From Sulfuritalea sp. (lineage in GTDB: Bacteria; Pseudomonadota; Gammaproteobacteria; Burkholderiales; Rhodocyclaceae): 64,000 bases of DNA. The notes under the pieces were generated by a model that worked only from the letters and a program-made list of their open reading frames with translations, was not told where the DNA came from and ran no database searches. The stretch covers positions 1 to 64,000 of the forward strand of contig NZ_JAFLDR010000014.1 of the NCBI RefSeq assembly GCF_017302275.1, written 5' to 3'. Each line of letters opens with the position of its first letter. Position 1 is the stretch's first letter. The translations under genes were made by a program, and so were the position numbers. Of the stretch, positions 40,548-51,195 are shown piece by piece.

Positions 40548-41201
40548 TCACCCCCCATCTGCGTGCAGCGCCTCGGATTCGACCACCCGAGACGCCGGCG
40601 CCGCGCACAGCACACCATCGAGCAAGGCGCGCGCAATCGCTGCCGGCGTCACGGCCCGCCAGCGGCGCGGAATCAGTGGCGCCAAGGCGCGCGCGAAAGT
40701 CAGGGCCAGGCGCTCGCCGGAACGGCCTTCCGCCCGATCCGCATCGATAAGCGACGGACGCAGGATGACGTAGCCGGGATAGCCAAGCTGGCGGATCGCC
40801 TCCTCGGCTTCACCCTTGGTGCGCAGGTAGAAGTTGCCTGACCGGGCGTCGGCGCCAAGCGACGAGTTGAATCCGAAACGCGTCGCGCCCGCCGCCCGCG
40901 CCAGGCGTGCGATGCGCAACGGCAAGTCACGGTCAACCGCGGCGAAGGCCGCCCGCGACCCGGCCGCGCGCAGGGTGGTGCCCAGCGTGCACACCACCGC
41001 ATCAACCGCCCACCATTTGGCGTCCTCGGGCAAGCGGTCGAAATCGACCACGATATTTTTCAGCTTCTTCGCAGCTGGCAGCGGACGCCGCGTAAGGGCC
41101 ACGACTTCGGCCACACGCCGGTCCGCCAGCGCCTGCGCCAGCACCTCCCGTCCCACTTCGCCGCTGGCGCCGACCAGCATCAGCCGCAGAGCCCGGGTCA
41201 T
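40548..41201 (-). CDS. NAD(P)-binding atypical SDR / epimerase-like protein
   Basis: The 217-residue protein starts 'MTRALRLMLVGASGEVGREVLAQALAD' with the GxxGxxG Rossmann motif of atypical short-chain dehydrogenases (HTATIP2/Tic62-like). It continues 'VDAVVCTLGTTLRAAGSRAAFAAVDRDLPLRIARLARAAGATRFGFNSSLGAD' and 'YLRTKGEAEEAIRQLGYPGYVILRPSLI'. The YxxxK is replaced by YLRTKGEAE. Substrate unknown. It overlaps the methyltransferase gene by 4 bp. Confidence 0.85.
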   Translation of the reverse strand: MTRALRLMLVGASGEVGREVLAQALADRRVAEVVALTRRPLPAAKKLKNIVVDFDRLPEDAKWWAVDAVVCTLGTTLRAAGSRAAFAAVDRDLPLRIARLARAAGATRFGFNSSLGADARSGNFYLRTKGEAEEAIRQLGYPGYVILRPSLIDADRAEGRSGERLALTFARALAPLIPRRWRAVTPAAIARALLDGVLCAAPASRVVESEALHADGG

Positions 41202-41833
41202 GCCGGCTCCGCGCGGCGCCAGACGCTCGCAAGCCAGGGTTGCTGCTCGCACGGCAGGCCGGCGGGCCGGTAGTAATGTTCCAGTTCGGCGAAGCCGGCA
41301 TCTACCAGATAGCCGCGCCAGGTCGAAAGGTCATAGTAGGCGCCGTAGCGGTCGCCGTTGATGCTCTCCTGATTTTCGCCACGCGGATTGGAACTGAACA
41401 GCACGCCGCCCGGTTTCAGCGTCGAGCGCAAGGCGCGCAGCACGCGCGGCAACTCCTGGCGCGGCACATGGAACAGCGAGGCGTTGGCAAAGATGCCGTC
41501 GAAGTGGGCCACCGGCAGCAGCAGGTGCAGGAAATCCTGCTGCCAGACCTCGCATCCACTGTGGCTACGGGCCATCTCCGCCAGCGCCTGCGCCCCTTCC
41601 AGGCCGATAGCCCGGTGCCCAAGCTCCACGAATGCGCGCAGGTCGCGTCCCGGGCCGCAGCCGAAATCGAGCAGCGTGAACGGCGGCGCGCCGCGAATGT
41701 GGCGCAGCAGGGCGTCGATATTCTGCGCCACGTCGTGGTTGCGCGTGCCCTCCCAGAATGCCTCGGCGCGGCTCTGGTAATGCCCAAGCGTGCGCTCGAC
41801 AATCTGCTGAACGGCTTCCGGATCGAGTGTCAT
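41198..41833 (-). CDS. SAM-dependent class I methyltransferase
   Basis: The 211-residue protein has motif I 'FTLLDFGCGPGRDLRAFVELGHRAIGLEGAQALAEMAR', 'VWQQDFLHLLLPVAHFDGIFANASLFHVP' and 'LKPGGVLFSSNPRGENQESINGDRYGAYY'. The pattern resembles tellurite-resistance/UbiE-like small-molecule methyltransferases. It overlaps the SDR gene by ATGA. Substrate unknown. Confidence 0.9.
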   Translation of the reverse strand: MTLDPEAVQQIVERTLGHYQSRAEAFWEGTRNHDVAQNIDALLRHIRGAPPFTLLDFGCGPGRDLRAFVELGHRAIGLEGAQALAEMARSHSGCEVWQQDFLHLLLPVAHFDGIFANASLFHVPRQELPRVLRALRSTLKPGGVLFSSNPRGENQESINGDRYGAYYDLSTWRGYLVDAGFAELEHYYRPAGLPCEQQPWLASVWRRAEPA

Positions 41834-41871
41834 CGTCTGGCTCTCCGCTGGAATGGGCGAAGCTTACCCGC

Positions 41872-41898
41872 TCGCCGTGCCGGCAGCGCCGACTTTTT
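41872..41898 (-). repeat. ~26-bp dispersed repeat, upstream of the methyltransferase gene
   Basis: On the minus strand AAAAAGTCGGCGCTGCCGGC then ACGGCGA, between the broken YXWGXW-like gene and the methyltransferase gene. Confidence 0.75.
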
Positions 41899-41952
41899 GA
41901 AGGCAGACCGATAACGGCCGCCATCGTGGCGTTACCTGGCCATACCTCCGGA

Positions 41953-42278
41953 TCACTCGTGCCACCCAACGCGACGATCCGTGGAGCCGCGATCATGGTC
42001 ATCGCCATGTCGCGAGCGGCTTTCGTAGTCGTGGTGCCGGTACGCACGCACGACCCGGCGCGGCGGCTCCAGGTACCAGCGATCGCCGCGCTGCTCCCAG
42101 TGCCCGGCACGGCGACCGGAACGTACCCGACTCCTGGCGCCGGCGGCGGACCGATGCCGACGCCGATCGAGACATCGCCGATCCGGAAGCGAACGCGACC
42201 GCTGTCGGCGAAGAATGACGTCGAAAACAGCACAACCAGCACGACGGCAACGGACGAAACATGTTAGGCAGTTTTCAT
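41953..42278 (-). pseudogene. Broken gene for a small exported YXWGXW-like protein (nonsense + frameshift)
   Basis: After AAGGGGAAGCAC the frame reads ATG AAA ACT GCC TAA, then continues without stops as 'HVSSVAVVLVVLFSTSFFADSGRVRFRIGDVSIGVGIGPPPAPGVGYVPVAVPG'. That is a signal peptide plus a Pro/Gly/Val segment. At about 42100 the sense continues in another frame as 'HWEQRGDRWYLEPPRRVVRAYRHHDYESRSRHGDDHDRG' to a stop at 41953. Restoring one C (GGGCAC to GGGCCAC) would give 'VPGHWEQRGDRWYLEP', the usual YXWGXW-type wording. Both lesions argue for a recent pseudogene; a sequencing error could explain only one. Confidence 0.7.
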
Positions 42279-42567
42279 GTGCTTCCCCTTGTCAATCGCG
42301 CGCCCTGAATGAGCGACATGCTGATGAGCAAGTTAACGCAGCGCCGTGCCTGGAGCCGCCCACGAAACTGCAAGGCGGGGAGGCAGTTTGTAAGTGAATG
42401 TGGGGGGCGCAACAAAGTCAGCACGGTTCCGGTCAGTATGACTTTCGCGTTCCCTGAACGCGGCCGGGATGGCGGCTTGGGATCGTGTTTCTGCTACGAC
42501 CGCATAAGCGCCCATGGGCGACGCACGCGTTGCCTGAAAGCTGCCTTTGAATTGGGACTTGAAATTG

Positions 42568-42978
42568 TTAAACGAAGGGGTTGCTGGTTATCGTACCGGT
42601 TCCGTGGAAATCATCGACATTTCGGGTTACGACCGTCAGATCATGTATCAACGCTATGGCTGCGATCTGCTTGTCTATTGGATGTTCATGACGGGGCGAC
42701 ATCAGGCGGCCCCATACCTGAGCGCATTCGTCATCGAAACTCAATATCCGATCAGCGTAGCTCGTGACAACCAGGTCGAGCCAAGTTTCTAGCTTTCTGG
42801 CTTGCGGAAGATCGCCACGATGCCGGATATTCTCCAGGCCTCGTCGAAGCTCACCGATGGTTTGCACGGACAAATAGAGGTCTTCAGCTTCGATTGCCTG
42901 GAAGAACCGTTGAACACCCGGGTTTGCCTTTTTCCCCTTCCGGGCCTCGCTTATGACATTGGTGTCGACCAGGTACAT
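42568..42978 (-). CDS. PIN-domain toxin, FitB/VapC type
   Basis: The 136-residue PIN protein starts 'MYLVDTNVISEARKG' with the first catalytic Asp, Glu in 'TIGELRRGLENI' and Asp residues in 'HPIDKQIAAIALIHDLTVVTRNVDDF', the metal-binding set of PIN ribonucleases. The ATG at 42978, 9 bp after the antitoxin stop, is preferred; a TTG at 43002 would overlap the antitoxin. Expected to cleave RNA when the antitoxin is lost. Confidence 0.9.
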   Translation of the reverse strand: MYLVDTNVISEARKGKKANPGVQRFFQAIEAEDLYLSVQTIGELRRGLENIRHRGDLPQARKLETWLDLVVTSYADRILSFDDECAQVWGRLMSPRHEHPIDKQIAAIALIHDLTVVTRNVDDFHGTGTITSNPFV

Positions 42979-42986
42979 GTGGGTAC

Positions 42987-43199
42987 CTACCCATTGCGGC
43001 AATCAAAATCTGAGTCTTCGCCAACATTTGGCATATTCGAGAGAATCTCGGCAACAGACCGTCGCTTCGGGCGCTGCAAAACTGATCTCAGTATTTCGCG
43101 ATGCTCGGCTTCCGCGCTTCGACCATGAGCTGCTGCCAGTTGTTTCAGTGCCAAGGCAACATCCTCGTCAACGTTCCGAACCACTAGATTGGTAGCCAT
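42987..43199 (-). CDS. Ribbon-helix-helix antitoxin, FitA type
   Basis: The 70-residue protein 'MATNLVVRNVDEDVALALKQLAAAHGRSAEAEHREILRSVL' is a typical FitA/VapB ribbon-helix-helix DNA-binding domain, with a short C-terminal tail that would bind the toxin. It is directly upstream of the PIN toxin gene on the same strand and probably autoregulates the pair. The adjoining 43200-43448 shows no gene. Confidence 0.9.
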   Translation of the reverse strand: MATNLVVRNVDEDVALALKQLAAAHGRSAEAEHREILRSVLQRPKRRSVAEILSNMPNVGEDSDFDCRNG

Positions 43200-43448
43200 A
43201 GCATCATCTCCCTAACTGCAATCAATGCTAGCACTTTAGCGCAGGAGCGATTGCACCGCAATCATATCGTGGCCGCAAGCGCGGCCGGCCGGACATGCCC
43301 GAGTCAAGGCAGCGCAGGTAACAAGTTGCTCGCCGAAAACCGGACGTTCAGGCGGGCCGGAGCACGCATCGACTATTCAACATCGAGTGGCCAGATTTGG
43401 CCGGTACCCGACTTGACCAATCCACCACCATATTCCGTATGCCAAATT

Positions 43449-43476
43449 AAAACGCCACGGCATGCCGTGGCGTTTT
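43449..43476. terminator. Bidirectional intrinsic terminator after pntB
   Basis: AAAACGCCACGG and CCGTGGCGTTTT form a perfect 12-bp stem around CATG, with A4/T4 flanks. It lies 21 bp past the pntB stop and is the likely terminator of the pntAB transcript. Confidence 0.92.
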
Positions 43477-43497
43477 CTTGAACGCAAGCTCCGTCAA

Positions 43498-44910
43498 TCA
43501 GCTCTTCAGCGCCACCAGCACTTCATCCAGCATCTTCTTCGCATCGCCGAACAGCATCCGGTTGTTCTCCTTGTAGAAGAGCGGATTATCCACGCCGGCA
43601 TAGCCCGAGGCCATCGAACGCTTCATCACGATCGAGGTCTTGGCCTTCCAGACTTCGAGCACCGGCATGCCGGCGATCGGGCTGGTGGGATCGTCCTGCG
43701 CCGCCGGGTTCACGATGTCGTTGGCGCCGATCACCATGGCGACATCGGTGGTCGGGAAGTCGTCGTTGAGCTCGTCCATTTCCATCACGATGTCGTAAGG
43801 CACCTTGGCTTCGGCCAGCAGCACGTTCATGTGGCCAGGCATGCGCCCCGCCACCGGGTGGATGCCGAAGCGGATGTTGACGCCCTTCTCGCGCAGGTGC
43901 CTGGTGATTTCATACACGGTGTGCTGCGCCTGCGCCACCGCCATGCCGTAGCCGGGAACGATGATCACGCTCTTGGCATCCTTCAGCAGTTCGGCCGTCT
44001 CGGTGGCGCTGACCGGCACCACTTCGCCGGCCGGTTGCGCCGCGTCGCCCTTGGGCGCCGGCGTGCCGCCGCCGGTGCCGAAGCCGCCGGCGATGACGCT
44101 GATGAAGTTGCGGTTCATCGCCCGGCACATGATGTAGGACAGGATCGCGCCGGAGGAACCCACCAGCGCGCCGACCACGATCAGCAGGTCGTTCGACAAC
44201 ATGAAGCCCGTCGCCGCCGCCGCCCAGCCGGAATAGCTGTTGAGCATCGAAACCACCACCGGCATGTCGGCGCCGCCGATCGCCATCACCATGTGGATGC
44301 CGAACAGCAGCGCGATCACGGTCATTATGATCAGCGGCGTCATCCCTGCTTCGATGCTGGGCGCCTTGATGAACTCGCCGCCGAACCAGATCACCACCAG
44401 CAGTCCGATCAGGTTGAGCCAGTGGCGTGCCGGTAGCAGCAGCGGCGAGCCGCCGATCTTGCCGTTGAGCTTGCCGAAGGCGATCAGCGAGCCGGAGAAG
44501 GTCACCGCGCCGATCAGGATGCCGACGTAGATTTCCAGCTCGTGGATGGTCTTCTCGGCGCCAGTGAGCGGATGCGAAGTGTCGATGTAGCTGGCGAAGC
44601 CGACCAGGCAGGCAGCCAAGCCGACCAGGCTGTGCATCAGCGCGACCAGTTCGGGCATCTGCGTCATCTTGACGACTTTCGCCGCATACAGGCCGACGGC
44701 GCCGCCGACCACCATGGCACCGATGATCCAGGGGTAGCCTGCCGCTGTGACGCGCGGACCGAACACCGTGGCCAGCACGGCGATGGTCATGCCGATCATG
44801 CCGTAGAGGTTGCCGCGCCGCGAGGTCTCCGGGTTGGACAGCCCGCCGAGGCTGAGGATAAAAAGAATGGTTGCTCCGATGTAGGAGACGGTTGCCAGAT
44901 TTCCAGACAT
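43498..44910 (-). CDS. pntB: NAD(P) transhydrogenase subunit beta
   Basis: PntB carries the NADP(H) domain and part of the proton channel that couples hydride transfer from NADH to NADP+ to proton influx. The 470-residue protein has about nine N-terminal helices and the dIII domain '[52 protein letters not shown]', '[57 protein letters not shown]'. It follows pntA by 13 bp. Confidence 0.97.
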   Translation of the reverse strand: MSGNLATVSYIGATILFILSLGGLSNPETSRRGNLYGMIGMTIAVLATVFGPRVTAAGYPWIIGAMVVGGAVGLYAAKVVKMTQMPELVALMHSLVGLAACLVGFASYIDTSHPLTGAEKTIHELEIYVGILIGAVTFSGSLIAFGKLNGKIGGSPLLLPARHWLNLIGLLVVIWFGGEFIKAPSIEAGMTPLIIMTVIALLFGIHMVMAIGGADMPVVVSMLNSYSGWAAAATGFMLSNDLLIVVGALVGSSGAILSYIMCRAMNRNFISVIAGGFGTGGGTPAPKGDAAQPAGEVVPVSATETAELLKDAKSVIIVPGYGMAVAQAQHTVYEITRHLREKGVNIRFGIHPVAGRMPGHMNVLLAEAKVPYDIVMEMDELNDDFPTTDVAMVIGANDIVNPAAQDDPTSPIAGMPVLEVWKAKTSIVMKRSMASGYAGVDNPLFYKENNRMLFGDAKKMLDEVLVALKS

Positions 44911-44923
44911 TTCTATGTGTCTC

Positions 44924-46516
<1,593 letters not shown>

Positions 46517-46725
46517 GATTCTCCCATTCTGTTTTTCGTCGATGCTCGCCTAATTCGAACGCGCACTCTTGTCGTTGATTCCGGTCGCCGCATTCCATGT
46601 CAATGCAAGCGGGATAGGCCCGCACCGAAACTTCGCCGTGTCACTCGCAACCGACGCACGCCCTGTCCACGCAGATGTTGCGCCGCCGTATGATACGCCT
46701 TTCGTCCCCGTATGAGCCGCCCGCC

Positions 46726-47826
46726 ATGACGAGTTCAAAGCCGAATCGAAGCCGCAATCGCGCCGCGAAACGCCTCTCGCTGGCTGCAAAGGTCGGCCTC
46801 GCGCCCGGCGCGCTGATCCACCTCGGCGAGCGCAAAACAGAGCAGGCGGCGATCTCGCTGATCGAGTACGGCGAGGCGCAACTGGTCGAACACCAGTTCA
46901 CCTCGCTGGAAGCGTCGAAAACCTACCAGCCGAGCCTGCCGGTGCTGTGGCTCAATGTGCACGGACTGCACGAACCCGACGTCATGGCCGAGATCGGCCG
47001 CCGTTTCAACCTGCATCCGCTGGTGCTGGAAGATATCCTCAATACCAACCAGCGACCCAAGATCGACGACTATGGCGACTACCTGTTCATCGTCGCGCGC
47101 TTCTTCGAGATCAATGGCGAAGACCGGCAGATCGGCTCGGACCAGGTCAGCCTGATCCTCGGCCCGAACTTCGTCCTGAGCTTCCAGGAACGGCCCAGCG
47201 GCCGCTTCGATCCATTGCGCGAACGCTTGCGCCAGAATCGCGGCCAGATCCGCAGGCTCGGCGCCGACTACCTCGCCTATTCGCTGCTCGACGCCATCGT
47301 CGACCGATACTTCACGATCCTCGAGGACATCGGCGAGCGCACCGAGGAACTCGAAGACATCATGCTGGAACGGCCAAAACCCGGCTCGCTGCAGACCCTG
47401 CATCAACTCAAGCGCGAGACGCTCAACCTGCGCCGCTCGATCTGGCCGCTGCGCGAAGTGATCAACAGCCTGACCCGTGCCGACGACCGCTTTTTCCACC
47501 CCGACACCCGACCCTACCTGCGCGACATCTACGACCACACGGTGCATGCCATCGAATCGCTGGAGGCCAATCGCGACGTGATCGCCGGCATGCTCGATAT
47601 CTACCTGTCCGCCGTCAGCAACCGGGTCAACCAGGAGGTACGGGCACTGACCGTGGTCGCCATCATCTTCATGCCGGCGACACTGATCTCGGGAATCTTC
47701 GGCATGAATTTCAGGGTCATGCCGCTGCTCGACCTGCCCACCGGCTTCTTCATCGCCCTGGGCATGATGGCCACGCTGGCAACCACGCTGTCGGTCATCT
47801 TCTGGCGCAGGCGCTGGCTGGAATGA
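46726..47826 (+). CDS. corA: Magnesium/cobalt transporter CorA
   Basis: The 366-residue protein (from the Met at 46726; an ATG at 46675 would add 17 non-conserved residues) ends in two helices with the selectivity motif GMN ('LISGIFGMNFRVMPLLD'). The soluble funnel shows 'HPLVLEDILNTNQRPKIDDYGDYLFIVARFF', 'RPSGRFDPLRERLR', 'YSLLDAIVDRYFTILEDI' and 'LKRETLNLRRSIWPLREVINSL'. It imports Mg2+ (and Co2+/Ni2+). Divergent from pntA across 209 bp with no other gene. Confidence 0.95.
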   Translation: MTSSKPNRSRNRAAKRLSLAAKVGLAPGALIHLGERKTEQAAISLIEYGEAQLVEHQFTSLEASKTYQPSLPVLWLNVHGLHEPDVMAEIGRRFNLHPLVLEDILNTNQRPKIDDYGDYLFIVARFFEINGEDRQIGSDQVSLILGPNFVLSFQERPSGRFDPLRERLRQNRGQIRRLGADYLAYSLLDAIVDRYFTILEDIGERTEELEDIMLERPKPGSLQTLHQLKRETLNLRRSIWPLREVINSLTRADDRFFHPDTRPYLRDIYDHTVHAIESLEANRDVIAGMLDIYLSAVSNRVNQEVRALTVVAIIFMPATLISGIFGMNFRVMPLLDLPTGFFIALGMMATLATTLSVIFWRRRWLE

Positions 47827-47878
47827 TCCGCTCGCCATCTTGCCGATTCGGTTTCGACCCGATCAACACCGAGGAGTC

Positions 47879-48166
47879 ATGCGCGCGTTCGCCATACTCC
47901 CGACCACGGCCCTGGCATCGGCAATGCCGGCGCGAAGACCTTCGTGGCGCGCCAGGACGAACCGGGCACCAAGGGCGACATCGCCAGGAATATGAAGGAA
48001 AAATCCGCGGCCAAGTTCGACACGGCGGATACGAATAAGGATGCCCGGCTGAGCAAGGAATAGGTGGCGAAGGTCTCCGGCTTCTACGCCAACAACTTCG
48101 GGAAGCACGACAAGGGCAAGAACCGCTTCCCCAGCTGGGGGAAATTCGTCGGCCACCATCGCCGGC
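47879..48166 (+). pseudogene. Broken exported EF-hand protein
   Basis: GAGGAG precedes an ATG at 47879 that opens a signal-like MRAFAILPTTALASAMPARR. The mature part continues in a different frame: 'GNAGAKTFVARQDEPGTKGDIARNMKEKSAAKFDTADTNKDARLSKE', then TAG at 48061, then 'VAKVSGFYANNFGKHDKGKNRFPSWGKFVGHHRR' in the same frame. 'DTNKDaRLSKEE' and 'DKHDKdKNGFLSWEEF' are EF-hand loops with the key Gly/Asp positions replaced (Ala, Gly, Arg). One frameshift, one GAG-to-TAG stop and decayed calcium loops together indicate a pseudogene. Confidence 0.75.
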
Positions 48167-48204
48167 CGATGCAGCCGTCCTGGGCGGCGCCGGCTGCGGC
48201 GACC

Positions 48205-49875
48205 CTAGCCGCCCCGCCCGCGCAACAGCCGGCGTTGCACCTTGCCGGTGGTGGTCATCGGCAGGGCGTCGATGAATTCGATGATCTTGGGATATTCGTA
48301 GGGCGCCAGATACTGCCGTACATGCTGCTGCAAGGAGGCTTCCAGTTCGGCCGAGGGCTTTTCGCCGGCGGTAAGCACGATGAAGGCCTTGACCACGGTG
48401 CCGCGCGTTTCGTCCGGCGCGCCGATCACCGCGGCGTTTGCCACCGCCGCATGCTTGACCAGGCAGTTTTCGATCTCTCCCGGCCCGATACGGTAGCCGG
48501 CGCTCTTGAACATGTCGTCGCTTCGCCCCTGGTACCAGAGCACGCCGTCCTCGTCGAGCTTCGCCAGGTCGCCGGTGCGGCCCCAGGCATGGGGGTCGTC
48601 GATTCCGCCGCCAAAGAATTTCTCGGCCGTGGCGCCTGGATTCTTCCAGTAGCCGAGCATGAACACCGGATCCATTTCGCCGTTGCAGCTGCGTTGCACG
48701 CAGACTTCGCCCATTTCGCCGGGCGCCACCGGGTTGCCTTCATCGTCGAGCACGCCGAGCTGGTGGCCCGGATAGCCGCGGCCCATCGCGCCTGCCTTGG
48801 GTGGCGTCACCGCTGCGCAGTTGCCGACGATGTAGTTGATCTCGGTCTGGCCGTACATCTCGTTCACGGTCACACCCATGGCTTCCTGCGCCCAGTGGCA
48901 GACGGTCTCGCCGACGGTCTCGCCGGCGCTCATGATGCTGCGCAGGACCAGGTCGTACTTCTCCCGTGGCCGCGGCACGGCCTTCATCATCATCTTCAAC
49001 GCCGTGGGAAAGAGGAAGCTGTTCCTGACGCCGTACTTTTCCATCAGCCAGAAGGCCTTGTCCGGATCGAAGCGGCCGCGATAGCCGAGTATCGGTTGGC
49101 CGAAATTCCAGCTCGGCAGCAGGGCATCGAACAGGCCACCGGTCCACGCCCAGTCGGCCGGCGACCAGAACATGTCGCCGCGCCGGGGATAGAAGTCGTG
49201 TGAGCAGACGAATCCCGAGAGGTTGCCGATCAGGCTGCGCTGCGCGATCAGCGCCCCCTTCGGGTTGCCGGTGGTGCCGCTGGTGTAGATGATCATGGCC
49301 GGATCGTCGGCGCCCGTGTCGCGCGGCGCATAGCGCGGCGAGGCCAGCGGCAGCAGCGTCGCCCATTCGCGCACCCAGGATTCGCGCGCGCCGCCGACGC
49401 CGATCACGTGCTTGAGGTCGGGAAGCTTGTCGCGCACCGCGCCGAGCTTCTCCAATCCGCCCTCGTCGATGATCGCGACGCGCACCTCGGCGTGCGACAG
49501 GCGGAATTCCAGCGCATCGGCGCCGAACAGGTGGGAGACAGGAACCGCGATGGCGCCCATCTGGTAGCAGGCCATGTGCGCGATGCCGGTTTCCGGGCGC
49601 TGCGGCAGGATGATGGCGACGCGGTCGCCGGCCATGACGCCCATGGCGCCCAGCACGTTCGACAGGCGGTTGGCCGCCTGCTGGATGTCCCAGAAACTCC
49701 AGGCTTCCGCTTGACCGGCCTCGTCCTCGTAATACAGGGCAAATCGGGAGCGATCTTCCGCCCAGCGTCCGCAGCAGGCCTGGGCGATGTTGAAGCGCGG
49801 CGGAACGTTCCAGCGGAAGCTCGAATGCAGGGTCGCCCAGTCGCGCGCCGTCGCGTCGAGAAACATGCCGCTCAT
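48205..49875 (-). CDS. AMP-forming acyl-CoA synthetase, coupled to glcF
   Basis: The 556-residue ANL-superfamily ligase activates a carboxylic acid as acyl-AMP and passes it to CoA. Motifs: 'AMIIYTSGTTGNPKGALIAQRS' (P-loop A3), 'NEMYGQTEINYIVGN' (A5), 'WGRTGDLAKLDEDGVLWYQGRSDDMFKSAGYRIGPGEIE' (A7-A8) and the terminal Lys in 'MTTTGKVQRRLLRG'. It resembles acetyl/medium-chain acyl-CoA synthetases. It overlaps glcF by 4 bp, which puts it in the glycolate oxidase operon; the acid it activates is unknown. Confidence 0.92.
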   Translation of the reverse strand: MSGMFLDATARDWATLHSSFRWNVPPRFNIAQACCGRWAEDRSRFALYYEDEAGQAEAWSFWDIQQAANRLSNVLGAMGVMAGDRVAIILPQRPETGIAHMACYQMGAIAVPVSHLFGADALEFRLSHAEVRVAIIDEGGLEKLGAVRDKLPDLKHVIGVGGARESWVREWATLLPLASPRYAPRDTGADDPAMIIYTSGTTGNPKGALIAQRSLIGNLSGFVCSHDFYPRRGDMFWSPADWAWTGGLFDALLPSWNFGQPILGYRGRFDPDKAFWLMEKYGVRNSFLFPTALKMMMKAVPRPREKYDLVLRSIMSAGETVGETVCHWAQEAMGVTVNEMYGQTEINYIVGNCAAVTPPKAGAMGRGYPGHQLGVLDDEGNPVAPGEMGEVCVQRSCNGEMDPVFMLGYWKNPGATAEKFFGGGIDDPHAWGRTGDLAKLDEDGVLWYQGRSDDMFKSAGYRIGPGEIENCLVKHAAVANAAVIGAPDETRGTVVKAFIVLTAGEKPSAELEASLQQHVRQYLAPYEYPKIIEFIDALPMTTTGKVQRRLLRGRGG

Positions 49876-51113
49876 GCCGAAAATCGCGCGTCGAGCAGTT
49901 CTATCCAGTGCCGCACCGGCAACTCGGTGCCGCTGCCGAGGTGAGCGATGCAGCCGACGTTGGCGCTGGCGATCGCCGCCGGCCGTCCGGCGCTAAGGGC
50001 ATGCAGCTTGTTGGCCTGCAGCCGTTGCGAGATTTCCGGCTGCAGCACCGAGTAGGTGCCGGCCGAGCCGCAGCAGAGGTGCGAATCGGCCACTGGTGTC
50101 AGCGTGTAGCCGGCCGCGACCAGCAGGGCCTCGATGGTGCCGCGGATCTTGAGGCCGTGCTGCAGGCTGCAGGGGCTGTGGAATGCCAGCGGGCGTTGGG
50201 CTTCCGCCAGCGGCGGACAGGCCGCCAGCAGGGCTTTCAAGGCATCGGCCTCGGCGAGGATGACTTCGCTGACGTCTCTTGTCGCCAGCACCACGCGCGC
50301 CGACTTCGTCGCGTAGTCCGGGTCTTCCTGCAGCAGGTGGGCATACTCGACCACTTGGGTACCGCAGCCCGAGGCCGTGGTCACCACGTGCTCGGCACCG
50401 GCTTCGAGCAGGGGCCACCAGGCATCGATGTTGCGCCGCGCGTCGTCGCGGGCGCCTTCGGCTTCGTTGAGGTGCAGGCGCACCGCCCCGCAGCAGCCGG
50501 CGCCGCGTGCCTCGATCATCTCGATGCCCAGCCTGTCGAGCACGCGCCGCGTCGCGCCATTGATGTTGGGGTACATGGAAGGCTGCACGCAGCCGGCGAG
50601 CGCGATCATTTTCCGCGCGTGCGCGCGGTGCGGCGCCGGTCCGGCCGAAGACAGCGGCGGCACCTTGGCGCGCAACGCGCCGGGCAGCATCAGGCGCACC
50701 GATTGGCCCAGCTTCATCGCTGCGCCGAACAGGGTCGGGCGCGGCAGCAGGGTCTTCAACGCCCCCCGCATCATGGCGTCGCCGCCACTGCGCGGCACCT
50801 TGCGCTCGACCACTTCACGGCCGATGTCGAGCAGGCGCGAGTAATGCACGCCCGAGGGGCAGGTGCTCTCGCAGGAACGGCAGGTCAGGCAGCGGTCGAG
50901 GTGCAGCCGGGTCTTTTCCGTCGGCGCGGTGCCTTCCAGCACCTGCTTGATCAGGTAGATGCGGCCACGCGGTCCGTCGAGTTCGTCGCCGAGCAGTTGG
51001 TAGGTCGGGCATGTCGCGGTGCAGAAGCCGCAATGCACGCAGCGGCGCAGGATTTCCTCGGCTTCGCGGCCGGCCGTGGTATGTCGGATGAAATCGGCGA
51101 GGTGGGTTTCCAT
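49872..51113 (-). CDS. glcF: Glycolate oxidase iron-sulfur subunit
   Basis: GlcF passes electrons from the flavin subunits to the membrane quinone pool. The 413-residue protein has two [4Fe-4S] motifs ('CVHCGFCTATCPTYQLLGDELDGPRGRIYLIK' and 'CLTCRSCESTCPSGVHY') and two CCG-type domains ('GAGCCGAVRLHLNE', 'DSHLCCGSAGTYSVLQP'). The Met at 51113 (METHLADFI) is the conserved start. The 82-bp gap to glcE holds a GC-rich palindrome. Confidence 0.96.
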   Translation of the reverse strand: METHLADFIRHTTAGREAEEILRRCVHCGFCTATCPTYQLLGDELDGPRGRIYLIKQVLEGTAPTEKTRLHLDRCLTCRSCESTCPSGVHYSRLLDIGREVVERKVPRSGGDAMMRGALKTLLPRPTLFGAAMKLGQSVRLMLPGALRAKVPPLSSAGPAPHRAHARKMIALAGCVQPSMYPNINGATRRVLDRLGIEMIEARGAGCCGAVRLHLNEAEGARDDARRNIDAWWPLLEAGAEHVVTTASGCGTQVVEYAHLLQEDPDYATKSARVVLATRDVSEVILAEADALKALLAACPPLAEAQRPLAFHSPCSLQHGLKIRGTIEALLVAAGYTLTPVADSHLCCGSAGTYSVLQPEISQRLQANKLHALSAGRPAAIASANVGCIAHLGSGTELPVRHWIELLDARFSA

Positions 51114-51151
51114 CAGCCATGTCCTCGCCGGGCCGCCCCAAGAGGGCATGA

Positions 51152-51168
51152 GCCCCCCCTGGGGGGGC
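51152..51168. repeat. GC-rich palindrome between glcE and glcF (REP-like)
   Basis: GCCCCCCC and GGGGGGGC arms surround a single T, followed by CAGCGAACGAATGTGAGCGT and another GGGGGGC. Similar G/C-block sequences with an AGCGA...GAGCG spacer recur between genes in this lineage, to my knowledge. It may stabilise mRNA ends in the glc operon. Confidence 0.5.
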
Positions 51169-51195
51169 AGCGAACGAATGTGAGCGTGGGGGGCA

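Noticed and set aside
42279-42567. A gene in the gap between the broken YXWGXW-like gene and the PIN toxin.
   Set aside because: Open frames here have no start with a ribosome-binding site and no recognisable protein pattern; I see only a G-rich REP-like fragment near 42393.
43200-43448. A small gene between the FitA antitoxin and pntB.
   Set aside because: The 76-codon frame starting at 43251 has no family resemblance; only the terminator at 43449-43476 is supported.
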